Below are positions 20,260 through 26,226 of a stretch of DNA of 26,226 bases, one piece after another. Where the stretch lies: assembly GCA_964569265.1 (NCBI GenBank), contig CAZMTO010000021.1:1-26226 (forward strand), read 5' to 3'. Origin of the DNA: Avidehalobacter sp964569265. Lineage in GTDB: Bacteria; Bacillota; Dehalobacteriia; UBA4068; UBA4997. The notes below the pieces were generated by a model. The model did not search any database. It saw only the letters and a program-made list of their open reading frames with translations, and had not been told where the DNA came from. The first letter of the stretch is position 1, and each line of letters begins with the position of its first letter. The translations under genes and the position numbers were made by a program.

Positions 20260-20495
20260 CAGTCCAGAACCACAATATCACCTGCAATATCACACAACCT
20301 ACGCCCCAAGAACAGCGGTTCGGTCATTACCTTTTCGATACTATCCAATTCAAATTCCTGTCCATCGCAAGTAACCCTAAATCTTTTGGGATTAAAAGGA
20401 TCTATATCACAATAGTGTCCCTTGTAATTAAAACTCATAAGCGTGCAGAATTCCAATAATCTCTTGCGAATATCTTCGGCGTTATAAAAAGTCAC
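20256..20495 (-). CDS. Putative immunity protein A
   Basis: 79 aa, GTG 20495 overlapping the end of the MuF gene by 14 nt, with AGGGAAG upstream. MTFYNAEDIRKRLLEFCTLM then SFNYKGHYCDIDPFNPKRFR shares the F-x-Y-K-G-x-x-C-x-I-D-P pattern with the protein at 18704-18949. A toxin gene followed at once by an overlapping small gene is the hallmark of a toxin-immunity pair. It should protect the lysogen and perhaps neighbouring cells from tip A. Confidence 0.75.
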   Translation of the reverse strand: MTFYNAEDIRKRLLEFCTLMSFNYKGHYCDIDPFNPKRFRVTCDGQEFELDSIEKVMTEPLFLGRRLCDIAGDIVVLDW

Positions 20496-21900
20496 TATTA
20501 TCTTCCCTTTCCTGCTCGGTTAATTCCCTTGCATCTTTGCGCTCAACATTACCGTTTTCATCCCAGTAATAATCGTGGGCGTGTTCACCGTGGTTACCAA
20601 AATCCCTTTCGGCTTTATGCCCGTGGTCATTGTTGGATATCTGCTTTACCTGCCTGCCGTCATCACCATAATAATTACGGTCAATGCCGCCCTTGGCATT
20701 TGTCTTTTGCGTAATACTGTTAGGTTTAGCAGTAATGCTAACCTTTTCCACCACAATTATAACATCTCCGGCAGCGTTTTTCAATGGCATTATTCCACCG
20801 GTCAACGCCACCTGCTCCCTGGCACTTTGCCGCTTTAACCCCGTCGCCGCTAAAAAGTCACGCTGCCTCTTCTGCCACTCACGCACCTTGGCAGCCGCTG
20901 CCGTACTGTCCTGCCCGGCAGCCGAAAACCCTGCCACCTTTCGCTTGTACTTCCTTATGTTTCGCTCAATGCCGCGCTGCACCTGCTGCGCTTCATATTC
21001 GGTCAGCTTTTTGCCCTCATACTCATATTTAGGCTCATCCAACGCCGCCAGCTCGCCTTCCGTCCACGCCCTGGCTGTTCCCTCAAACCACGGATGAAAC
21101 GTATGCCGGCAGTTTGCCCCGCACAACCCGTCTACCGTGCCATAACCGGTATACTCACGCAAATCCGGGTATTTTCGACTTTTGCCGCTAAGGCTGCAAA
21201 TACTCCCCTGCCAGGCAGCGTGTTCCGGGCGTGCCCCGCCGTGCGCCGTCACTTCAACCAAATCGCAGCCCAGCTCACCGGCCAACACCTCCCGCGACTT
21301 TGCCGCTGTTTGGTTTACCCCTGTCCGCACACACATACCAACTGCCGCCTCCAGGCTAAGCATCCTGCCGCTTTTGTAGCGCACTGCCTCCAAACCGCTC
21401 TCTGCTAACTCGTCTACCGCCTGCCGCACCGCCTCGTCAGTGCTAAAAGCCCCGCTTTCCACCATCAGCCAGGCATTATCCAAACTTCTTCGCAGTTGAT
21501 TGCCGCCCAAATTTGCCGTAGTACCGGTAATGTTGCGCAAACTGCCGTTCGTCTGCCGCCAGCCGGCTTTCATCTGCTCGGCAATAGCCTCACTGTTCAT
21601 AGCCGTGTCAGGGTTTAGCCCGTTTGCCCGGTATATGTTCTCGTCAATGACCAGCTCATCGTCAACCGCTTCTTTCAACATAGCAGCCAACTCACCTGCA
21701 CTTTTGCCGCAAAGCTCAGATAACTGCCTGTAAATATCCTCACGGCAGGCCCCTGCCGCTTCCATAGCCTTTAATTGGTGCTGTGCAGCCGGTATAAAGT
21801 AATCATAGGCGGCAATGCGCCGCGCCATATCCGCTATTATCTTTTCTTCCAAATCAAAATACAGCTCCAACAGGGCCGCCGTCTGCTCTCTGTCTGCCAT
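20482..21900 (-). CDS. MuF-type minor capsid protein with polymorphic toxin C-terminus (tip A)
   Basis: 472 aa, ATG 21900 after AGGTGCGGCT, 8 nt from the portal stop. Residues 1-290 are the minor capsid part: helical N-terminus, then VEVTAHGGARPEHAAWQGSI, CSLSGKSRKYPDLREYTGYG and GLCGANCRHTFHPWFEG, the classic A-H-x-G-A-R-P-x-H-x-x-W-Q-G ... G-x-C-G-x-N-C-R-H signature of Phage_min_cap2/MuF proteins. Residues 300-350 are a linker (AAKVREWQKRQRDFLAATGL). The last ~110 residues form a separate domain with HGHKAERDFGNHGEHAHDYY, rich in histidine, without counterpart in ordinary minor capsid proteins. In MuF polymorphic toxins of temperate phages the C-terminus is a toxin carried in the virion. 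The toxin activity here is unknown; a nuclease is plausible from the His-rich core. Confidence 0.85.
   Translation of the reverse strand: MADREQTAALLELYFDLEEKIIADMARRIAAYDYFIPAAQHQLKAMEAAGACREDIYRQLSELCGKSAGELAAMLKEAVDDELVIDENIYRANGLNPDTAMNSEAIAEQMKAGWRQTNGSLRNITGTTANLGGNQLRRSLDNAWLMVESGAFSTDEAVRQAVDELAESGLEAVRYKSGRMLSLEAAVGMCVRTGVNQTAAKSREVLAGELGCDLVEVTAHGGARPEHAAWQGSICSLSGKSRKYPDLREYTGYGTVDGLCGANCRHTFHPWFEGTARAWTEGELAALDEPKYEYEGKKLTEYEAQQVQRGIERNIRKYKRKVAGFSAAGQDSTAAAAKVREWQKRQRDFLAATGLKRQSAREQVALTGGIMPLKNAAGDVIIVVEKVSITAKPNSITQKTNAKGGIDRNYYGDDGRQVKQISNNDHGHKAERDFGNHGEHAHDYYWDENGNVERKDARELTEQEREDNSDFL
20545..20824 (-). repeat. 280-bp direct repeat (tip A)
   Basis: Encodes the toxin domain and part of the linker of the MuF protein; appears identical to 19009-19288. 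The pair is oriented the same way, so recombination would delete 1536 bp, including immunity A, the three small genes and small RNA copy 2. Confidence 0.9.
20795..20898 (-). repeat. Pre-toxin homology repeat (copy A)
   Basis: Partner of 17764-17867. It covers the linker VREWQK...ALTGG. It overlaps the 280-bp repeat, so tips A, B and C all share this recombination segment. Confidence 0.85.
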
Positions 21901-21908
21901 AGCCGCAC

Positions 21909-23324
21909 CTATTTGCCATCAAACAGCCTGTCTATATCACTTGCCGGCAAATACTCCGCTGCACCTTCCTCCGATACACCAAAATACCAGGCAATCAGCT
22001 TTTCCGGCTTCAAATATCCCGCATCCGTCATGGCCTTAAGGCGCGCAAATTCGCCGTCTGTATCCTCCGATACTCCATCCCCCCAGGTAAAGGCCACCTC
22101 CCACGTGCCCCGCCGGGTAAGGCTGTACAAATCGCAGTAAAAATCCATACACCACAGCAAATCGCGCAAGGCAGTCTCCAGGGCTGTCTGCAATTCGCGC
22201 ACTGCCGCAAAGCTTCGCTGCTTACCCGCCTTTATCTCCTCGGCAGTTTTCTCCACGTCCATCGGATCAGATAACGTACCGTAAGCCAGGCTGCAATTAA
22301 ATTCAATGCGCTTTAGCAGCTTGTCCAAACCATTAAACAGGCTTTCGTCACGTATCGCCGGGCTAAACACCTTATACAGATCCTCAACGCCGCCGGCTCC
22401 CGCCAAAATATCCAACCCTCTAAACAGCCTGCTGTTGCGCCTTGGCATAACCGGCTTGCCGTCTTTTTCACGCAGGGCACTTTCTGTTACATCAATTGCC
22501 AGCTCGCTGCCTTCATATTCCCACAAAATACGGCTATACTGCGCATCTGCCTGGGCTATAAGGCTAACTGCCCGGCTATACACCGATACCCCCAACGGCG
22601 ATCCGCCGTCTATTACATTTGCCTGGGGCACTTTAAATACCGCAAACAACATCTTTGGGGGCGCACTGCCGTCGGCATATCTCACCGTAACACTCGGCGC
22701 CAGTTGCGCCCAGGCTGCCACCTCCGATAACGCACACTCGCTCCCTAACGCCCCGGGTGTAAAAGACTTATACGCCCGGTTGCTTATCTCGTAGCCTGCC
22801 GCTGTCAGGCTGTGCTGCTCCAGTCTGGTATACCATATTTTGCCGGCTTGCACCTGCTCGGCAAACACAGCACCGGTAATCTCACCGTCACTGCCGGCAG
22901 CCGTCGGATAAAACCGCCAGGCCGGCACAAAGTCTACCGTAATTTTGCTCTCCGCCACATACGGCTTCAACACCATCGTTCCGCCGGCCAGCCCGGCTTC
23001 TAACCGGCTGCGCAGCTTGGCGGCCACTTTTTGCCATTCCTGCCGTAAAAACTCCGCTCTTTGGTTATCGCCGGTTATTTCCACCTTGTTTTCTACCATA
23101 ACCAACCGCGCAAGCTCACCGGCAATACCTCCGGCCAAATTAAGGCTTTTAGTATTGTCATCCAGCCAAGGGGCCCTATCCTCAAACAACATAGCCCACA
23201 GCTCTATTGCCTCGGCCATTTCTGCACTTATTATCGTTTTGCAGCCGGTCTTCGTTTCTATATCGCTAATATGCAGCATCTTTTTTACAACCCCCTTTAA
23301 AGCTTCCCACAAATCATTCCACAC
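21909..23324 (-). CDS. Portal protein
   Basis: 471 aa, GTG 23324 just after the terminase stop (GAGTGA then 6 nt). The sequence MWNDLWEALKGVVKKMLHIS, then ELWAMLFEDRAPWLDDNTKS and MVENKVEITGDNQRAEFLRQ fits the SPP1-gp6-like/PBSX-type portal family: membrane-like start, clip helix, and LRDLLWCMDFYCDLYSL at about residue 395. It forms the dodecameric ring for DNA entry and sits between terminase and MuF protein as usual. Length is normal for the family. Confidence 0.85.
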   Translation of the reverse strand: MWNDLWEALKGVVKKMLHISDIETKTGCKTIISAEMAEAIELWAMLFEDRAPWLDDNTKSLNLAGGIAGELARLVMVENKVEITGDNQRAEFLRQEWQKVAAKLRSRLEAGLAGGTMVLKPYVAESKITVDFVPAWRFYPTAAGSDGEITGAVFAEQVQAGKIWYTRLEQHSLTAAGYEISNRAYKSFTPGALGSECALSEVAAWAQLAPSVTVRYADGSAPPKMLFAVFKVPQANVIDGGSPLGVSVYSRAVSLIAQADAQYSRILWEYEGSELAIDVTESALREKDGKPVMPRRNSRLFRGLDILAGAGGVEDLYKVFSPAIRDESLFNGLDKLLKRIEFNCSLAYGTLSDPMDVEKTAEEIKAGKQRSFAAVRELQTALETALRDLLWCMDFYCDLYSLTRRGTWEVAFTWGDGVSEDTDGEFARLKAMTDAGYLKPEKLIAWYFGVSEEGAAEYLPASDIDRLFDGK

Positions 23325-23328
23325 TCAG

Positions 23329-24582
23329 TCACTCGCCGCCTCTCCGCCATACTCTGTTTAAGGCATACCGCACCGCATCAATATGGTGGTTGTTCCTGTC
23401 CGGATACCCTCCCATAAGCTCGCCGCTTTTTGCCTTTTCATATTCATAGCTGCCAAACTCCCGCGCGGTGTCCGGGCAGCGTGCAGCATCTATCACAATC
23501 CCCGTCAAAGATTGCAGCCACTTCATACTATAATCTACCGTGCCGGCGCCCTTTTCCGCACCTCGGCAGTTTAGCCCGTAATCCCGGTAATCTCTTATAC
23601 TCTTGGGCTCGGCACTATCTGCAATAATCTCATCACCATACCCCAAGCCCCTGGCCTTTAGCGCATTGGCCGTTGCCAAATTTCCTGCTTTATACATCGT
23701 CAGCTCATCAAAAATATACAGCCTACGCCGTGCAGCATCATAATAACACCGGTTATATGCCCACGGGTCCGGGTAATATCCCCAGTCCACCCCATTATAA
23801 ATGCGGTCAAACTGCGCTATTTCTTCATCACTTATCGGGCAAATATCCACATTCTCAAATACCATACCGTCTGTGCTGCCCCACTCACCCAGGCCGGCAA
23901 CCTTATACCGCCGAGGGTTTGTCCGCTTCATATCTTCAAACAAATCCCTGTCCGCTGCATCCAGCCATTCATTACAGGTATAGTCGGTAGTCATCGCCAG
24001 CACATTGGGGCCGGGCGCCACATCAAAAAAACGCCGTTTAAGCCAGTGATTGGCGCTCCACGGATTAAATGTCAGTGTCACCTGCTTAAAATAGCCCGGC
24101 GGCATACTGCCGCGTATACTCTCGTCTAAAATATTAAAATCCGCTTCGCTGTCAATCTCATAAGCTTCCTCTATCCAGCACCAGCACAGCACACCAACTT
24201 CCACCGTCACCGATGTTACCTTCAACGGATCATCCAGCCCGCGGAATAAAATCTTTTGCCCGGTGGGCATATATGTCATTTCCAAAGGGCTTTCCTTCAT
24301 ATCCCACCAGGCATCAACGCCCAAACGGTGTATGGCCCACTTTAATTCCGCAAAACAACTGTCTTTTAACGTGCGATACGTCCGCCTGATCACCAGCAAA
24401 TTGGCCTGCGGATACTCCATCAGGCGACATATCATATTAAGCGCAGTGGTTTTAGACTTTTTTGAGCCACGCCCACCCTTTACCACACGGTATCTGCCGT
24501 AAAAATTCCAAAATTTTCCGTAGCCGCCGCCAACCACATCGGGCAAATACACCCTGTTCTCAGTCGCTAAGCTCTTCTGCAC
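23329..24582 (-). CDS. terL: Terminase large subunit
   Basis: 417 aa. The GTG 24582 start overlaps the small subunit by 23 nt; another GTG at 24552 is possible. Walker A GGRGSKKSKTTA (residues ~36-47), Walker B-like VLCWCWIEEAYEI (with catalytic E) and motif III are in order; the RNase-H-like nuclease has acidic residues in GVDWGYYPDPWA, EIIADSAEPKSI and NNHHIDAVRYAL. This is the PBSX/SPP1-type Terminase_3 arrangement. It packages DNA into the head and cuts the concatemer. Confidence 0.93.
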   Translation of the reverse strand: MQKSLATENRVYLPDVVGGGYGKFWNFYGRYRVVKGGRGSKKSKTTALNMICRLMEYPQANLLVIRRTYRTLKDSCFAELKWAIHRLGVDAWWDMKESPLEMTYMPTGQKILFRGLDDPLKVTSVTVEVGVLCWCWIEEAYEIDSEADFNILDESIRGSMPPGYFKQVTLTFNPWSANHWLKRRFFDVAPGPNVLAMTTDYTCNEWLDAADRDLFEDMKRTNPRRYKVAGLGEWGSTDGMVFENVDICPISDEEIAQFDRIYNGVDWGYYPDPWAYNRCYYDAARRRLYIFDELTMYKAGNLATANALKARGLGYGDEIIADSAEPKSIRDYRDYGLNCRGAEKGAGTVDYSMKWLQSLTGIVIDAARCPDTAREFGSYEYEKAKSGELMGGYPDRNNHHIDAVRYALNRVWRRGGE

Positions 24583-24991
24583 CGCAAATCACCACCGGCA
24601 CGGCAGCCGCCACCTCCACTTTGTCGGTAAACAACCTGTGCCTTTTGCCTAACAGCTCGGCAGCCCTCAAACGGTTTCGTATACTCGTTGGCACTTTTAC
24701 GGTCTCTACGGTGCCATTAACAGCAACCGCCGTTTCCTCCTCAATCTCTCCACGCATAACCGCTGTCAAATACTCCATCACCTCGACAGCGTCTGCAATT
24801 CGCGCACTGCTCATTTCAGCTAACTTTTGATCAATATATTGCCTTATACAGGGCTTAGTTAAATTCTTTTGTCCAACCTGCTTGGCAATTTTAACAGAAT
24901 ATCCCGCCCTTATCGCTGCCTGTGCAGCATTGCCATCAACCAAATACTCCTCACAAAACCTGCGTTGCCGCTCCGTTAACTTACCAACCAT
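24560..24991 (-). CDS. terS: Terminase small subunit
   Basis: 143 aa from ATG 24991, with AAGAGGTGATATTG in front (an upstream in-frame start at 25015 is less likely). MVGKLTERQRRFCEEYLVDG then NAAQAAIRAGYSVKIAKQVG and NLTKPCIRQYIDQKL is the Terminase_2 helix-turn-helix pattern (L-T-x-x-Q-x-x-F-C-x-x-Y-x-x-D-x-N-A-x-x-A-A-I-R-A-G-Y). It recognises the packaging site. The gene overlaps the large subunit. Confidence 0.93.
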   Translation of the reverse strand: MVGKLTERQRRFCEEYLVDGNAAQAAIRAGYSVKIAKQVGQKNLTKPCIRQYIDQKLAEMSSARIADAVEVMEYLTAVMRGEIEEETAVAVNGTVETVKVPTSIRNRLRAAELLGKRHRLFTDKVEVAAAVPVVICGAEELSD

Positions 24992-25011
24992 CAATATCAC
25001 CTCTTTTTTAA

Positions 25012-25062
25012 GCATAATAAAACAGCAGCAAGCCTTAGGAGGTATCGGCCCGCCGCTGTTTT
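25012..25062 (-). terminator. 16-bp terminator or attenuator hairpin before terS
   Basis: On the minus strand a 16-bp stem (25062-25047 with 25034-25019, three G-U pairs, no mismatch) and a 12-nt loop are followed by TTTTATTATGC. It lies downstream of the two promoter-like units (25095-25179) and 21 nt before the terS start. It would stop most transcripts entering the late operon unless RNA polymerase is modified or the hairpin is prevented, so it may be the key control point of the late genes. Confidence 0.85.
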
Positions 25063-25094
25063 ACAGTCATTATATTTCTATAACCACTACATAC

Positions 25095-25179
25095 ATTATA
25101 ACGCCTTACTTCGTAACAAAAGTAACAACTTTTTTACTGCTTATACTATACCACGGCACAACGTAACAAAAGTAACAAC
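25095..25179 (-). promoter_or_regulatory. Two tandem late-promoter-like units with 50-bp period
   Basis: On the minus strand the 18-mer GTTGTTACTTTTGTTACG occurs at 25179-25162 and 25129-25112. Each is followed after exactly 11 bp by a -10-like box: TATAGT (25150-25145) and TATAAT (25100-25095). The 18-mer contains TGTTAC twice. There is no TTGACA at the -35 position, so an activator binding the 18-mer is likely. The regulator encoded just upstream (25188-25607) is the obvious candidate. The two units repeat with a 50-bp period. Confidence 0.75.
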
Positions 25180-25187
25180 CTTGCGCT

Positions 25188-25607
25188 TCAATGGTGCGGG
25201 GCAGCATCGGCAGGCCGTTTAAGATAGCGGTAACATATCATTTTAACGCTTGCCTCTGTATTGCCGCCGCCCACACCGTGTGCAACCTGCACCCAACTAA
25301 GCCCGTTTATAAACCGCAGCGTAAATATCTGCCGTGTCAGGCTGTCCGGTATCCCGGCAATATACCTCTCCAGGCGGTTTCTTTCGTGTATGCACTGCGT
25401 TATTTTTGCCCTTATTATCGCTTCCAAATCAACTATCTCGGCAATACACAGCTCCAGCCGGTTATCCGGGCTGGGGCTTTTGGGCATACCGCTATATTCC
25501 GCTGCACCCACAGCCCCCAGGCTCGCCCTAAGCTCGGCCAGCCTTTCTTCGTCCCGTTCTATCTCACGCCCTAACCAATATAACTGCGATAACTCCTTTA
25601 AGGTCAT
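25188..25607 (-). CDS. Phage late transcription regulator, sigma-70-region-4-like
   Basis: 139 aa, ATG 25607 after AGAGGGGGCAGGA. The C-terminal half (YIAGIPDSLTRQIFTLRFIN, then GLSWVQVAHGVGGGNTEASV) is a helix-turn-helix of the sigma-70 region 4 / ArpU-like kind, with S-L-T-R-Q-I-F-x-L-R-F and W-x-x-V-A. The N-terminal part is helical. Such proteins control the late operon of Bacillota prophages and are encoded immediately before terS. The two repeated 18-bp elements downstream are likely binding sites. Confidence 0.8.
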   Translation of the reverse strand: MTLKELSQLYWLGREIERDEERLAELRASLGAVGAAEYSGMPKSPSPDNRLELCIAEIVDLEAIIRAKITQCIHERNRLERYIAGIPDSLTRQIFTLRFINGLSWVQVAHGVGGGNTEASVKMICYRYLKRPADAAPHH

Positions 25608-25631
25608 TCCTGCCCCCTCTGCCCATTCTTG

Positions 25632-26204
25632 CTACGTTCCCCTTATACCCGCCAACAAAAGCGGCACCCCGGCAACCAGCGGCACAAACCTTATACCGTA
25701 ACGCTCCTCAATATAATCAAACGGCATACCGCTATTCTCCAAATCTGCCAACTTAATATGCTTACGCCCAAACACCTCGCCCATATCACGCCACGTCACC
25801 CAGGGCACCCTGTATACCCTTAAAGCCTGCCCGCCAAGTGCAAACCCCACCAACACAAAGCATATGGCCCCCGCCGCCAAGTGCGCTTCAAGTGCTTCGG
25901 TCTGCCTATCAGTCACCCGGCTTCGGCTTATCTTATCTTCTACAGTAAGTTTGGCGTCAAATATCACCTCGCGCCCGTCAGGTGCCAGGCACCCTTTATA
26001 GTCCGGGTCGGCTTTCTGCTCAAAACAAGCCTCAAACCTACCGCCGTTCAACCTTCTTATCACCTTCATCGGCTCCGGCGTCTTCTTAATAACCGCTGTG
26101 CCCTGCTCCGCATACCGCACCAGGGCCACTTCAATCAGCCTCTCAAAAACAAGCCCTTCTGCCCGGTTAACCCGGCCTTTTACCTGCCGGTCATACTCAG
26201 TCAT
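25632..26204 (-). CDS. RecU-like Holliday junction resolvase
   Basis: 190 aa from ATG 26204, preceded by AGGTGAGGAAT; a TTG at 26219 would add five residues. MTEYDRQVKGRVNRAEGLVF, then EQKADPDYKGCLAPDGREVI followed by FDAKLTVEDK. The D-P-D-Y-K-G...E-V-I-F-D-A-K pattern is the PD-(D/E)xK nuclease core seen in RecU (usual form: PDY-x-G ... x-x-E-x-K; here D-x-K, a variant at the first acidic position). RecU-like genes are frequent just upstream of phage packaging genes and probably clean up branched DNA before packaging. The divergent core (DAK instead of EAK) makes activity likely but not certain. Confidence 0.75.
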   Translation of the reverse strand: MTEYDRQVKGRVNRAEGLVFERLIEVALVRYAEQGTAVIKKTPEPMKVIRRLNGGRFEACFEQKADPDYKGCLAPDGREVIFDAKLTVEDKISRSRVTDRQTEALEAHLAAGAICFVLVGFALGGQALRVYRVPWVTWRDMGEVFGRKHIKLADLENSGMPFDYIEERYGIRFVPLVAGVPLLLAGIRGT

Positions 26205-26226
26205 ATTCCTCACCTGCAATTTCTAC

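Noticed and set aside
1..26226. CRISPR arrays, tRNA genes, integrase, insertion sequences
   Set aside because: No regularly spaced repeats beyond those described, no cloverleaf or CCA-ended structures noticed, and no transposase or recombinase-like protein among the frames.

Overview
The window is the late (packaging, head, tail, fibre) region of a tailed Siphoviridae-type temperate phage or prophage. The host is most likely a member of the Bacillota (Firmicutes). This rests on purine-rich AGGAGG-type ribosome binding sites before almost every gene, consensus sigma-A promoters, a PBSX/SPP1-like packaging and head module, and RelB-YoeB and MntA-HepT modules. I cannot name the genus. No integrase, repressor, replication module, tRNA or host flank is visible, so whether this is an integrated prophage is inference.

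Nearly all genes lie on the minus strand and read from right to left. They run in this order. A RecU-like resolvase and a sigma-70-region-4-like regulator come first (26204-25188). Next is an intergenic region with two tandem, exactly 50-bp-spaced promoter-like units and a 16-bp terminator hairpin (25012-25179). Terminase small and large subunits, portal and MuF minor capsid protein follow (24991-20482). A 4.4 kb accessory array comes next (20495-16750), then scaffold and major capsid protein (16593-15121). A RelB-YoeB module with its own promoter and terminator interrupts the head genes (15042-14404). After it come the connector, stopper, neck, tail-completion and tail-tube genes (14378-11986), tail chaperones and tape measure (11962-8506), baseplate and tail tip (8502-5750), fibre genes (5734-1854), and small membrane or lysis-type genes (1833-731). 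The first 18 codons of an M23-like lysin lie at the left edge. Between the last holin-like gene and the lysin, three tiny plus-strand genes (232-717) have their own promoter with an operator-like palindrome and their own terminator, which is the layout of a moron.

The most unusual part is 16750-20900. The MuF capsid protein carries a polymorphic-toxin-type C-terminus and is followed by a translationally coupled immunity-like gene and three further small genes. Downstream are three displaced C-terminal tips: one almost identical to the full-length tip (B), one with a different PBECR-like nuclease domain (C), and one reduced to its last codons but still joined by ATGA to a putative immunity gene (D). 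Tips A, B and C carry the same pre-toxin segment; at D only a 10-bp junction remains. This is the layout of a recombination-driven toxin-tip exchange locus. An MntA-HepT toxin-antitoxin pair sits among the cassettes.

Two copies of a roughly 152-154-nt RNA gene lie directly before tips B and D. Each has a promoter overlapping the end of the preceding gene and an intrinsic terminator. The two copies differ by compensatory base changes in three helices, including a predicted loop-loop (kissing) interaction. I do not recognise this RNA, and together with the tip array it is the best candidate for an undescribed system here. Terminators sharing a GTTTTATT core after the stem punctuate the late operon at several points, so antitermination or internal promoters must keep the capsid and tail genes expressed.
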